64,000 nucleotides of DNA from Peribacillus huizhouensis. Its GTDB lineage: Bacteria > Bacillota > Bacilli > Bacillales > DSM-1321. Numbering within the stretch: the first letter of the stretch is position 1; each line of letters starts with the position of its first letter. Shown here piece by piece: positions 16,684-25,464 of this stretch. Location: contig NZ_JACJHX010000002.1 of NCBI RefSeq assembly GCF_014138605.1, positions 287,899 through 351,898 of the forward strand. Direction: 5' to 3'. Under the pieces are notes generated by a model. That model had not been told where the DNA came from. It made no database searches and was given only the letters and a program-made list of their open reading frames with translations. The translations under genes and the position numbers were made by a program.

Positions 16684-17391
16684 TCAGTTTCCACCAAGAT
16701 AAGCCATTTTCACTTTCTCGCTTGATGTGAGTTCTTCGGCATTGCCTGAGAGAACGATGCGGCCGGTTTCTACGACATAAGCACGGTCGGCGATGGAGAG
16801 GGCTAAATTAGCATTTTGTTCGACGAGTAAGACTGTAGTACCCGTTACGTTAATTTCTTCAATGATCCGGAAGATCGTTTTTACGAGCAATGGTGCTAAG
16901 CCCATCGATGGTTCGTCAAGCAGCAGCAAGCGTGGCTTTGCCATTAAGGCTCTGCCCATGGCTAGCATTTGTTGTTCACCGCCCGATAATGTACCTGCTT
17001 GTTGTTTCAATCGTTCCAATAGCCTCGGAAATAAATCGTACACCATCTCCATGTCTTGTTTGATGCCTTTTTTGTCTTTTCGCAAATATGCCCCGAGTTG
17101 TAGGTTTTCTTCTACGGTCATATTGGCAAAAACTCGGCGGCCTTCAGGGACGTGTGAGATTCCTTGCTTGACGATTGTTTGGGCTGCTTTAGCGGTAATT
17201 GACTTCCCTTCAAAGATGATTTTTCCTTGTTTCGGTTTCAACAAGCCGGAAATTGTTTTAAGCAATGTGCTTTTGCCTGCTCCATTCGCTCCAATCAGCG
17301 TGACAATTTCTCCTTCATTGATCTCGAGCGAAACTCCTTTTAATGCATGGATATTACCATAATACACATTGAGATCTTCAACCTTTAGCAT
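16684..17391 (-). CDS. livF: Branched-chain amino-acid-type ABC transporter ATPase LivF
   Basis: 235 residues: LNVYYGNIHALKGVSLEINE at the start, Walker A GANGAGKSTLLK near 33, signature LSGGEQQML near 136, Walker B LLLLDEPSMGLAPL near 156, and LVEQNANLALSIADRAYVVE typical of LivF. It energises uptake with LivG. The ATG overlaps the livG stop by one base (TAATG), indicating translational coupling. Substrate within the hydrophobic amino-acid/amide class cannot be fixed from sequence; urea-type UrtE is less likely without neighbouring urease genes. Confidence 0.93.
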   Translation of the reverse strand: MLKVEDLNVYYGNIHALKGVSLEINEGEIVTLIGANGAGKSTLLKTISGLLKPKQGKIIFEGKSITAKAAQTIVKQGISHVPEGRRVFANMTVEENLQLGAYLRKDKKGIKQDMEMVYDLFPRLLERLKQQAGTLSGGEQQMLAMGRALMAKPRLLLLDEPSMGLAPLLVKTIFRIIEEINVTGTTVLLVEQNANLALSIADRAYVVETGRIVLSGNAEELTSSEKVKMAYLGGN

Positions 17392-18170
17392 TATGATACC
17401 TCCTCGCCGAGATACGCCTCGATCACTTTCGGATGATTGCGAATTTCTTCAGGCGTTCCATGGGCAATGAGCTGTCCGTGATCGAGCACATAGATTCGTT
17501 CACAAACACCCATGACAAGCGACATATCATGTTCAATTAACAGGACGGTCAAATTGAATTTCTCACGAATGAAGGCAATCAAGTCCATCAGCTGTGCTGT
17601 TTCCTTAGGGTTCATGCCAGCAGCTGGTTCATCGAGCAGCAATAATTCCGGGTTAGCTGCAAGCGCCCGGGCGATTTCAAGTCGGCGCTGTTGCCCGTAT
17701 GGCAGGTTTTTCGCTTTATCGTCCCGAAATTGGTCTAAGTTAAATAGTTTTAAAAACTCTAACGCCTTTTCTTCCATTTCCTTTTCACCGGAAAAATGAT
17801 TGGGCAATCGTAAAATACTGCTTAGAATGGAATGCTTGGCGAGCGAATGATAGGCAACTTTTACATTATCAATGACAGATAGCTCTTCGAATAAACGGAT
17901 ATTTTGAAACGTACGGCTGATGCCTTTTTTCGTGATTTTATATGGAGGTTGCTTTCGTATGTTTTCCCCTTTAAAAAAGATTTTCCCATCGGTCGGTACG
18001 TATACACCTGTCAGCAAGTTGAAAAACGTCGTCTTGCCGGCTCCATTCGGACCAATTAAGCCAACGAGTTCCCCTGGGTATAATTTCATATTCACGTCCG
18101 CCACTGCCTTTAAGCCCCCGAAGCGGATTCCTACTTGATCAACCTTAAGCAACGGTGTGTGTGTTTCCAT
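17391..18170 (-). CDS. livG: Branched-chain amino-acid-type ABC transporter ATPase LivG
   Basis: 259 residues from the ATG at 18170, which has GGGGG eight bases upstream; an upstream in-frame start at 18233 would lie deep inside livM and lacks such a site. Walker A GPNGAGKTTFFNLLTGVY, the LivG-specific ISRTFQNIRLFEELSVIDNV, signature YGQQRRLEIARALA, and LLLLDEPAAGMNP. It overlaps the livM end by 26 bp. Confidence 0.93.
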   Translation of the reverse strand: METHTPLLKVDQVGIRFGGLKAVADVNMKLYPGELVGLIGPNGAGKTTFFNLLTGVYVPTDGKIFFKGENIRKQPPYKITKKGISRTFQNIRLFEELSVIDNVKVAYHSLAKHSILSSILRLPNHFSGEKEMEEKALEFLKLFNLDQFRDDKAKNLPYGQQRRLEIARALAANPELLLLDEPAAGMNPKETAQLMDLIAFIREKFNLTVLLIEHDMSLVMGVCERIYVLDHGQLIAHGTPEEIRNHPKVIEAYLGEEVS

Positions 18171-19119
18171 CTTTAGGTCCCCCTTTTTTATTTCTTCGGT
18201 TCGTAAATAAAGACGTGACTTCCTTCGTACCAAGCAATCCCCGCGGTCGGTACAGCATCGTGATGATTAAAATCAAGCTATAGATGACCATCCTTGTTTC
18301 CGGGTATTCTGTTAACAGCATCGAAACGAGTGTGAGTAGAATGGCAGCTATGACGGCACCACTCATACTGCCGAGTCCGCCAAGTACTACGAATATTAAA
18401 ATATCAAATGATTTTAAGAATCCGAACTGGCTCGGTTGAATAATGTAAAAATTATGGGCCCAAAGCGCACCGCCTACTCCAGCAAAGAAGGAGCCAATTA
18501 AAAAGGCGACAACTTTATAATAGGTCGTGTTAATACCCATCGCGTCAGCGGCGATTTCATCTTCCCGAACTGAGATACAAGCTCGACCGTGAGTGGAATT
18601 GGTGAAATTTCGAATCACTAATATGGTGAGTAACATACAACCAAATACCCAAGGCCATGTTGTTAATTGTGACACCATCATGCCACTCGGCCCGCCGATA
18701 TAATCAATATTAAAAAAGGTAATCCGAACAATTTCGCCAAAACCAAGTGTTGCAATGGCCAAATAGTCTCCTTTTAACCGAAGACTCGGAATACCTATCA
18801 GCATCCCAGCTATTGCCGCTGCAAGGCCACCAGCTATTAGGCCAATCAATAGTGGCTGACCGAGTTTCATCGTAAAAACCGCGGACGTATAGGCACCGAC
18901 CGCAAGAAAACCGGCATGGCCAATGGAAAATTGACCAGTAATGCCAATAATCAGATGCAGACTTACCGCAAGAATGATATAGATGCCCATCGTCATAATG
19001 ATATTGACGATATAAAAATTAATTAATGCACTCGAGATGACGATTTGGACGATCGTAAACAAGGCGAACGCGAATAGAATTGAGAGCCAAAAACCTTTTG
19101 TCTGTTTCAGTTTTATCAT
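18145..19119 (-). CDS. livM: Branched-chain amino-acid-type ABC permease LivM
   Basis: 324-residue polytopic permease. Signature stretches are HLIIGITGQFSIGHAGFLAV near residue 55, GIPSLRLKGDYLAIATLGFG near 108, and VREDEIAADAMGINTTYYKV near 181, the conserved cytoplasmic loop that meets the ATPase. Nine or more hydrophobic segments. It pairs with LivH, whose gene ends 13 bp upstream. Confidence 0.94.
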   Translation of the reverse strand: MIKLKQTKGFWLSILFAFALFTIVQIVISSALINFYIVNIIMTMGIYIILAVSLHLIIGITGQFSIGHAGFLAVGAYTSAVFTMKLGQPLLIGLIAGGLAAAIAGMLIGIPSLRLKGDYLAIATLGFGEIVRITFFNIDYIGGPSGMMVSQLTTWPWVFGCMLLTILVIRNFTNSTHGRACISVREDEIAADAMGINTTYYKVVAFLIGSFFAGVGGALWAHNFYIIQPSQFGFLKSFDILIFVVLGGLGSMSGAVIAAILLTLVSMLLTEYPETRMVIYSLILIITMLYRPRGLLGTKEVTSLFTNRRNKKGGPKDGNTHTVA

Positions 19120-19132
19120 CGCTTTGTCTCCC

Positions 19133-20014
19133 CTACACTTTTTCTCGTTTGTTTTTTCCGAAAATTCCTTGAGGCATGAAAATGAGGATAAGAATTAAGA
19201 CAATAAAGGCGACGCCATCCCGCCAAAGCGATCCTCCAGCTGCGCTCACTAATGATTCGATCACACCTAACAGCAAGCCACCGACCATCGCACCTGGAAT
19301 AATGCCGATTCCTCCGAGCACTGCGGCAACGAACGCCTTCAAGCCAGGGATTACACCCATCAACGGCTCAATCTTATAATAATACGTTCCGAAAATGACT
19401 CCCGCCGCTCCAGCTAGTGATGAGCCGATAGCAAATGTGGCTGAGATTGTGTTATTAACGTTAATCCCCATTAATTTGGCGGCTTCTGCATCATGGGAAA
19501 CAGCGCGCATTGCTTTACCGATTTTTGTTTTATGAACAACAAATTGCAAAATGATCATGAGGGCAACCGAAACACCGAGGATGAGCAATGATTTACTTTC
19601 CACCGTAACACCAAGTAAATTGATTTTATTCGTAGGTAAGATATCATTGGGATATGCTTCAAGTTGGGCGCCTCTAAAAAAGATCATCCCATTTTCAATG
19701 AGTAGTGACACACCAATCGCGGTAATTAACGCAGCAATTCTCGTCGCATTCCGCAATGGCTTGTAGGCAATCCGTTCAATCAGAACACCGAACAAGGCGC
19801 ATGCGACCATCGACAAGATTAAAGCAGGAAAGAAAGATAAGTGTAAAAACGTAATCGAATAAAAGCCAACAAACGAACCGACCATAAACACATCTCCATG
19901 TGCGAAGTTGATCAGTTTAACAATGCCATAAACCATCGTATAGCCGAGAGCAATCAATGCATAAATACTACCAAGAGAAATTCCATTTACTAGTTGTTGG
20001 ATGATTTCCATCAC
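19133..20014 (-). CDS. livH: Branched-chain amino-acid-type ABC permease LivH
   Basis: 293 residues, polytopic. Diagnostic segments: LVNGISLGSIYALIALGYTM at the N terminus, GIVKLINFAHGDVFMVG, and MRAVSHDAEAAKLMGINVNN. It is the first gene after a 366 bp insertion that separates it from the substrate-binding gene livJ. That gap contains two unrelated repeat elements, so livHMGF may rely on read-through from livJ or on its own promoter. Confidence 0.94.
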   Translation of the reverse strand: MMEIIQQLVNGISLGSIYALIALGYTMVYGIVKLINFAHGDVFMVGSFVGFYSITFLHLSFFPALILSMVACALFGVLIERIAYKPLRNATRIAALITAIGVSLLIENGMIFFRGAQLEAYPNDILPTNKINLLGVTVESKSLLILGVSVALMIILQFVVHKTKIGKAMRAVSHDAEAAKLMGINVNNTISATFAIGSSLAGAAGVIFGTYYYKIEPLMGVIPGLKAFVAAVLGGIGIIPGAMVGGLLLGVIESLVSAAGGSLWRDGVAFIVLILILIFMPQGIFGKNKREKV

Positions 20015-20032
20015 TCGACTCCCCTTATCAGA

Positions 20033-20210
20033 AAAGCGTAAGCGCCCATTAAGGAAGAACGGCTAAGTTCGCCACATCCTGTGGCAACGCCGTCCTAACC
20101 CACATCCTGTGGGCCTCAGACAAGCAAATGCTTCTCCAGCCAGAAAGTCGCTCTTTGACTTTTTGGCTGGAGAACATTGACCTCGGACGGGCTGGGCGCT
20201 GTAGCTAGAC
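20033..20210. repeat. Hairpin-rich repeat between livJ and livH, chimeric copy
   Basis: Outer ends AAAAGCGTAAGCGCCC and GGGCGCTGTAGCTAGAC bracket two internal hairpins. GCCACATCCTGTGGC (20071-20085) and CCCACATCCTGTGGG (20101-20115) are shared with the elements at 51202-51484 and 63837-64000. A further CTCCAGCCA/TGGCTGGAG hairpin spans 20133-20172. The whole is non-coding and lies inside the liv gene set. Confidence 0.75.
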
Positions 20211-20280
20211 ACGGAAATTTTTTATTTATAACTCCCAAGTTACTGATGTGAAGATTGGGAGCCGAAATGAGTGTATCCAA

Positions 20281-20362
20281 AAAGGGTCTGACCACACACA
20301 AGACACCTTTTATTGTTTGATTATCTATAAACAATAAATAGAAGATGTGGGTCTGACCCTTT
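20281..20362. repeat. AAGGGTCAGACC inverted-repeat element, copy 2
   Basis: 82 bp, ends AAAGGGTCTGACCACAC and GTGGGTCTGACCCTTT with one or two mismatches, and an inner TATTGTTT/AAACAATA stem. It begins 19 bp after the livJ stop; its far side runs into TTTTT, terminator-like. Confidence 0.85.
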
Positions 20363-20380
20363 CGAATAACCTCATGTTTC

Positions 20381-21556
20381 TTAAGGATTTACTTTTGTTT
20401 CGAAAACTTGCTCGCCCTTTTCATATCGTAAAATCGTCGCTGATTTGATTGGGTTATGGTTTTCGTCGATTGTAAATGTGCCTGATACTAATTGCAGATT
20501 TTTCGTTTCAGCAAGTGCTTGTTGAATTTTTTCGCTCGTTACTTCTTCGCCAGCGTTTTTAATCGCTTCTGCTAGGAAGTATGCTGTGTCATATCCTAAT
20601 GCAGCGAAAGCATCTGGTTTTTTGCCTTTGTATTCTTTTTGGAAAGCTTCAACAAAGCTTTGGATTTTCACGTCAGGATCACCAGAAGAATAATGATTGG
20701 TGATAAATGTCTTTGTTAGAGCATCAGCGCCGGCAATTTCTAATAGTTTCGGAGAATCCCAGCCATCAGCGCCCATAAGCGGCACATCAATTCCTAATTC
20801 ACGTGCTTGTTTCACAATCAAACCTACTTCTTCGTAATAGCCTGGAATGTAAATGAAATCAGGCTGTTTTGATTTAATCCGTGTTAAAGTAGCACGGAAA
20901 TCGGTATCTTTTTGTAAATAAGCTTCTTCCGTTACAACGGAGCCGCCATTTGCTTCAAATGATTCTTTAAAAGATGCCGCAAGCCCTTTTGAGTAATCGC
21001 TTGAGTTGTCAATATAGATCGCTGCTGTTTTCGCACTTAAGTTTTTCGTAGAAAAGTTCGCGGCAACCGTTCCTTGGAATGGATCGATAAAGCATGTCCG
21101 GAATACATATTCATTCAATTTCCCTTTCGTCACTGTCACTTCTGGACTTGTTCCTGTTGCCGTAATGATCGGAACTTTGTTTTTATTCGCCAACTCTACT
21201 TGAGCAAGCGTGTTCGTACTCGTTGCTGAACCAATGATAGCAAGTACTTTGTCCTGATTGATCAGTTTCAAAGCCCCATTCATCGCTTCTTCTGCTGTAG
21301 ATTTATTATCGTATTTGACAAACTTCAGTTTTTTCCCGTTAATTCCTTTTTCGTTGATTTCTTTAAACGCCAGATTTGCCCCTTCATAAATCGATTGACC
21401 ATATGAAGCAACACCACCAGTCAATTCTAAGTTTGCTCCAATCAATAGTTCATCACTTGCATTGCTCCCGGCACTGTCTGAAGAACCACAGCCGGATAAT
21501 AGCGCCGCTCCTAGTGACAGCGACATGAAAATTCCCGCTAGCTTTTTCGTTTTCAT
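20381..21556 (-). CDS. livJ: Branched-chain amino-acid-type substrate-binding lipoprotein LivJ
   Basis: 391 residues. Signal peptide MKTKKLAGIFMSLSLGAALL followed by the lipobox SGC (Cys about 23). The fold is the type I receptor of the LivJ family: LLIGANLELTGGVASYGQSI, then AIIGSATSTNTLAQVELAN and YIPGYYEEVGLIVKQARELG. It would capture a hydrophobic amino acid or related compound outside the cell. It is first in the transport cluster, with its own upstream region. A terminator-like repeat directly downstream may keep the binding protein in excess over the permease genes. Confidence 0.94.
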   Translation of the reverse strand: MKTKKLAGIFMSLSLGAALLSGCGSSDSAGSNASDELLIGANLELTGGVASYGQSIYEGANLAFKEINEKGINGKKLKFVKYDNKSTAEEAMNGALKLINQDKVLAIIGSATSTNTLAQVELANKNKVPIITATGTSPEVTVTKGKLNEYVFRTCFIDPFQGTVAANFSTKNLSAKTAAIYIDNSSDYSKGLAASFKESFEANGGSVVTEEAYLQKDTDFRATLTRIKSKQPDFIYIPGYYEEVGLIVKQARELGIDVPLMGADGWDSPKLLEIAGADALTKTFITNHYSSGDPDVKIQSFVEAFQKEYKGKKPDAFAALGYDTAYFLAEAIKNAGEEVTSEKIQQALAETKNLQLVSGTFTIDENHNPIKSATILRYEKGEQVFETKVNP

Positions 21557-21602
21557 GCGTGTACCCCCTGATTTTTATAATGTTGGAACATTTGGAAGTC
21601 AT

Positions 21603-21622
21603 AACTTTTTAAACAAAAAGTT
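21603..21622. promoter_or_regulatory. Inverted repeat upstream of livJ
   Basis: AACTTTTT, four bases, AAAAAGTT, about 46 bp before the livJ start. It could be an operator or a leader hairpin. No regulator is identified, and AT-rich repeats of this size are not rare here. Confidence 0.3.
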
Positions 21623-21850
21623 AATATTCCAAATATAATAAATATTTTGACAATAGTGTAACTGATTCTAATTCGTTCGTCTACCTCGTTTTAAAGAGAA
21701 TAGTTACTTATACGCAGGTCTATGTATGGAGATCTATTGGATAATCATATTGTAAAATAGGTGTTTTTTTCAAAAATACTTGTGTTCTATGGTACTATTC
21801 ATATTTCACAATATTTTTCATTATAAAAAAAATAGCGAAAAGTATTTCAT

Positions 21851-21881
21851 AAAAAAATGCCGATTGAAATCAGCATTTTTC
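21851..21881 (-). terminator. Intrinsic terminator of tcdA
   Basis: AAATGCTGATTTCAATCGGCATTTTTTT on the minus strand forms a short hairpin (AAATGC/GCATTT with an ATT/AAT inner stem) followed by a T run, 8 bp past the tcdA stop. Confidence 0.75.
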
Positions 21882-21888
21882 TCCGATA

Positions 21889-22659
21889 TTATTCAATTAC
21901 GTCGCCAACGCGGTATACTTTCACTTCTTTCGTAATTTCACCTACGACCCAACTTGCGCAAATTAAGCCAGCAACTGATGGGACGAATGCATTGGAAGAT
22001 GGCGGCATTTTCGCTTTACGAATTTTCGCGTCTGGTTTACCGACCACTTTATTGACTTCTTCTCTTGTGACAATTGGCGTTTCATCGGAAAAGACAACCG
22101 GAATTCCTTTATAGATGCCTTCTTTTCGTAAACGGGTACGAATCACTTTTGCAAGTGGATCTGTATGCGTTTTGGAAATATCGACAATTCGGAATCTCGT
22201 TGGATCCATTTTATTAGCTGCACCCATGCACGAAATAATCTTTATATCTCGTTTTAGACACTCTTTCATAAGATGGATTTTATAGATGATTGTATCAGAA
22301 GCATCAATTACATAATCAATGCCGTGACTGAAAAAGTCTTCGTACGTTTCTTCTGTATAAAACATTTTCATTGCAATCACTTCGCACTCGGGATTAATCG
22401 CTTTAATCCGGTCACGCATTAATTCAACTTTTTGTTGACCAACTGTCGAAAGAAGTGCATGTATTTGTCTATTTACATTCGTAATATCGACATCGTCCTT
22501 ATCTACAAGAATCATACGGCCTACACCTGAACGTGCCAAAGCTTCAGATGCGAAAGAACCCACTCCGCCAATCCCAAGCACGGCAACCGTTGAATTTTTC
22601 AGCAGCTCTATACCTTCTTGACCAATTGCCAACTCATTACGCGAAAACTGATGTAACAT
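21889..22659 (-). CDS. tcdA: tRNA threonylcarbamoyladenosine dehydratase TcdA (YrvM)
   Basis: 256 residues from the ATG at 22659, which has GGAG nine bases upstream; an in-frame start at 22704 lacks one. An E1-like ThiF/MoeB fold: AVLGIGGVGSFASEALARSG as the ATP-binding loop, RMILVDKDDVDITNVNRQIH, and CMGAANKMDPTRF. The enzyme cyclises t6A at position 37 of ANN-decoding tRNAs to ct6A. In B. subtilis yrvM lies next to aspS. Here sigma-factor and peptidase genes have come between them. Confidence 0.93.
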   Translation of the reverse strand: MLHQFSRNELAIGQEGIELLKNSTVAVLGIGGVGSFASEALARSGVGRMILVDKDDVDITNVNRQIHALLSTVGQQKVELMRDRIKAINPECEVIAMKMFYTEETYEDFFSHGIDYVIDASDTIIYKIHLMKECLKRDIKIISCMGAANKMDPTRFRIVDISKTHTDPLAKVIRTRLRKEGIYKGIPVVFSDETPIVTREEVNKVVGKPDAKIRKAKMPPSSNAFVPSVAGLICASWVVGEITKEVKVYRVGDVIE

Positions 22660-22727
22660 ATGTGTCAACTCCATCTTTACTATCTTAATAAATACAATTC
22701 CCAAAAACGACTATAACATAAACTAAT

Positions 22728-22875
22728 GTAAAGTGAAACTGCTATCAGTGGGGTTTTTCCACTGATGGTTAGTTGAACCAATCGGGCTTTTACGGGCAGT
22801 TATCCCCCACCTCCGCTTCCTCGATTCCTCTAAGCCTTGAGGTCGGGGGCTTACTGCCCGTTAATGCGGGATAAA
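22728..22875. repeat. Structured intergenic element, internally deleted copy
   Basis: Right end TAAAGTGAAACTGCTATCAG at 22728 and left end CGGGCAGTAAGCCCCCGACC (read on the minus strand) identify the same family as 24513-24723 and 63837-64000. The left 70 bp forms a strong stem: ACGGGCAGT.ATCCCCC at 22792 against GGGGGCTTACTGCCCGT ending at 22861. The middle of the full element is missing. Confidence 0.7.
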
Positions 22876-22990
22876 ATATAAGTAGGGGAGTCGGGATAAT
22901 TTATGGTAGCGGAGCATTTCGTCTAGATTGGGGACAGTATATCTCAAAGTCTGCTTGCTACTTTATCTTAATATCTGGTCACATAATATA

Positions 22991-23015
22991 AGACCCCCGG
23001 GCATCTCAGGGGTCT
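22991..23015 (-). terminator. Terminator after the M20 peptidase gene
   Basis: AGACCCC...GGGGTCT hairpin six bases after the peptidase stop. The T tract on the distal side is weak (TTATATTATG), so efficiency is uncertain. Confidence 0.55.
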
Positions 23016-23020
23016 CACAT

Positions 23021-24163
23021 TTATTCAGATAGTTTTTGAATCGTTTTGGCCAATAATAAAGTCCGTTCGGTTAAGGTTGGAATTTCTAGATATTCTTCAT
23101 CACTATGGGCATTACCGCCGACAGGGCCGAGTCCATCTACAGTTGCAACACCAGTTGCTGCTGTGAATGATGCATCTGAGCCACCGCCCGTTGATGTGTC
23201 AGACACTTTTATGCCGATTTCTTCTCCTACTTTGCGAATGATGTCAAGAAGGCTCTTCGTTTGTTCAGTTTTTTCCATCGGTGGTCGGCCGATTTCACCG
23301 GTCAACTTGATTTTTGTACCGGGAACCGATGTGAATGAACAAATTTCTTTCATTTTTTCAAGCAAAGTTTGTGCTTGATCCATTTGCGCAATGCGAATAT
23401 CAATATGGGCAACAGCTTTTGAAGAAACTGTGTTATAGGCAGATCCACCTTCGATCATACCGACATTGACGCTAATTCCTTTTTCGTGATCAGATAGGTG
23501 ATGAAGCTGAATCACTTTATGCGCAAGTTCCTCAATCGCACTTCTCCCTTTTTCTGGCTCGATTCCTGCATGTGCCGCTTTTCCTTTCACAATCAGCGTA
23601 TAATGACCGCCACCTCTTCTTGCAGAAACGAGAGATCCATCCTTGCGTGCCGGTTCCATAATGAGTGCAAATTCTTTCCCTTTTGCTCTTTCCATGATGA
23701 GCGAACGCGACGTCGGTGAGCCGATTTCTTCATCACTATTCAAGATAATTTGCACGTTCTTATAGCCTTCATTGCCTACTTCTTTCATATATTTCATTGC
23801 ATATAATAGTTCGACTAGGCTTGATTTCATATCGACAACGCCCGGTCCATAGGCTCGGTCCCCTTCAATTCGAAATGGGCGCTTAGCAACTGTGCCTTTC
23901 GGAAAAACGGTATCCATATGGGCAACGATAATAATTTTCGGGTTCACTGCTTCATTATGCTGAATGATCAAATGATTCCCATATTCCTCTTGCTCAATCG
24001 TTTCCACCACAAAACCGATATCCTCAAAATGGCCTTTCAAAATTAAACCGATCGTATCAATACCACTTTTTACATGTGAACCACTATCTATATTCACCAA
24101 TTGTTCAATAAAATGAAGCATTTCCTCCTGTTTGTCAGCTAAAACATAATCTATCAATTTCAT
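23021..24163 (-). CDS. M20 family metallopeptidase (carboxypeptidase G2-like)
   Basis: 380 residues from the ATG at 24163, preceded by AAAGGGATG eight bases up; a start at 24205 is possible but lacks a site. Zinc-ligand motifs of M20: IVAHMDTVFPKGT, GPGVVDMKSSL, NSDEEIGSPTS with the catalytic Glu pair, and the C-terminal GGNAHSDEEYLEI. Between them lies the dimerisation lid (GKAAHAGIEPEKGRSAIEEL). Closest in style to glutamate carboxypeptidases that release C-terminal Glu; the substrate is not determined. It appears to be a single-gene unit. The name of a specific gene would be a guess. Confidence 0.9.
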   Translation of the reverse strand: MKLIDYVLADKQEEMLHFIEQLVNIDSGSHVKSGIDTIGLILKGHFEDIGFVVETIEQEEYGNHLIIQHNEAVNPKIIIVAHMDTVFPKGTVAKRPFRIEGDRAYGPGVVDMKSSLVELLYAMKYMKEVGNEGYKNVQIILNSDEEIGSPTSRSLIMERAKGKEFALIMEPARKDGSLVSARRGGGHYTLIVKGKAAHAGIEPEKGRSAIEELAHKVIQLHHLSDHEKGISVNVGMIEGGSAYNTVSSKAVAHIDIRIAQMDQAQTLLEKMKEICSFTSVPGTKIKLTGEIGRPPMEKTEQTKSLLDIIRKVGEEIGIKVSDTSTGGGSDASFTAATGVATVDGLGPVGGNAHSDEEYLEIPTLTERTLLLAKTIQKLSE

Positions 24164-24329
24164 CTCAAAGTCATCCCTTTGTCTGTACCTCTTGTCCTGC
24201 TTCATTACTACGCAAGAAAAAAGGTTTTACTTTAAATTGGAACATCCGCGTAATAAAGGTCTTTCTTTATCATATACGACGATGCCTCAAAGGATTTAAC
24301 CCTTTCGTAACACCCGTCGACAGAATCCC

Positions 24330-24477
24330 TTTGCGCAAATCCCTATCTACAACCTGGCACGCTTTGTTTACCAAATTGACATAATTTTAATCGACTATTT
24401 ACACTTCGTCAATCTAATATTTCATATTTCATTTAATATTCGGAATGTTCCTTGCTATATATATATGTTTGCGCAAA
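24330..24477. promoter_or_regulatory. Paired TTTGCGCAAA palindromes
   Basis: The same perfect 10 bp palindrome TTTGCGCAAA occurs at 24330-24339 and 24468-24477, 138 bp apart, in the 350 bp gene-free stretch between the peptidase start and the next repeat element. Identical spaced palindromes can be a looped operator pair. No promoter or gene between them is convincing. Confidence 0.3.
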
Positions 24478-24512
24478 GAAAATGACTAGATATGTCGTCC
24501 AATTTTTCGCGG

Positions 24513-24723
24513 ATTTATCGCATTAACGGGCAAAAAACCCGATTGGTAAGTTTTCGCCGACAGGATATGTGTTACATAGTCGAAAGACGAAAGGTCGCTC
24601 TATGATTCATTGAACCTTAGTTCGTAGTGGCACTTTACCTAAGCGGAGTGAGGTGTTTGCGACACTAGAATGGGACTAACCATCAGAGGGCGATGAAGCC
24701 CCCACTGTGATTGAAGTTTCACT
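24513..24723. repeat. Structured intergenic element, copy abutting the anti-sigma stop
   Basis: Reads from TTTATCGCATTAACGGGCA (plus strand) to CCACTGTGATTGAAGTTTCA, ending where the TAA of the anti-sigma gene begins. It holds an ACATAG...CTATG outer stem (24574-24604) where other copies have CACAG...CTGTG. Non-coding. Confidence 0.75.
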
Positions 24724-25464
24724 TTATTCTTTTGGGATCAGTTTAAACTCTTTTAGCATGTTATCAAATCGAACAGCGTGACCTTCTGACGCTTCTAAAA
24801 AGTAGGTTTGTTTAATGACGAAGCTTCCTGCTTGGCCATTGCTGATGATATACGTTTTCGATACAGGTGAATCCCATTCAACTCCGGCAATCCCTTTCAA
24901 CATCCACCCTTTTATAGGCGTCGTTACTTTTTCTGGTGCCTTCAATTCTGGAAATGATTTTCTTAATTCGTCTTGTACGTCTTTAAGCACTTCATCTGGT
25001 TTTTTATCGGAAATTTGTCTAATTTCCATTGAAACTTCAGGATATCGCTCCGGTAAATCCACTTTAGGTACGATCAGGTCATAGCCTTCTTTTTCTTCAT
25101 AGCGATAATGTTCTTCATCTACATAGATGACATAGTCAGCAGATTCTTTCAGTGTCACATCTGTTTCTTCCTCTGTACCTTCGATAGACAGCGGCACTTT
25201 CTTTTCTGGCACAAATAACTGCTTCACCTTATCGATCAGGGCATAACCGGTACCGGTTTCCGTTCCAAATAATAAAAATACGGCAGCTGCTGCTGTGATG
25301 AGAATGGCGTACCGTTTCTTCACAGCTTGCTTTTTGTTATTCTGTTCCGATTGCTTAATTTCCGACTCGATCTTATTCCAGATTTCCTCTTTTTCCTGAC
25401 TGTCATACTCGGTATTTTCCAGCATGGTTTGTTTGATTTCATCTTCGTTCAAATTTTTAGACAT
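24724..25464 (-). CDS. Putative membrane anti-sigma factor of the ECF pair
   Basis: 246 residues with a charged cytoplasmic N terminus (about 1-48), one membrane segment near 50-75 (AILITAAAAVFLLFGTETGT) and a large extracytoplasmic part (about 76-246) ending PKE. It overlaps the ECF sigma gene by eight bases, the usual arrangement for a sigma factor and its inhibitor. No zinc-binding ZAS motif is visible at the N terminus, so its contact with the sigma factor would differ from the RsiW type. The function is inferred from position and topology. The stop codon is fused to a repeat-element end. Confidence 0.7.
   Translation of the reverse strand: MSKNLNEDEIKQTMLENTEYDSQEKEEIWNKIESEIKQSEQNNKKQAVKKRYAILITAAAAVFLLFGTETGTGYALIDKVKQLFVPEKKVPLSIEGTEEETDVTLKESADYVIYVDEEHYRYEEKEGYDLIVPKVDLPERYPEVSMEIRQISDKKPDEVLKDVQDELRKSFPELKAPEKVTTPIKGWMLKGIAGVEWDSPVSKTYIISNGQAGSFVIKQTYFLEASEGHAVRFDNMLKEFKLIPKE

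Noticed and set aside
20116..20334. 72-residue frame between livJ and livH
   Set aside because: It is made of the two intergenic repeat elements and has no ribosome site or similarity.
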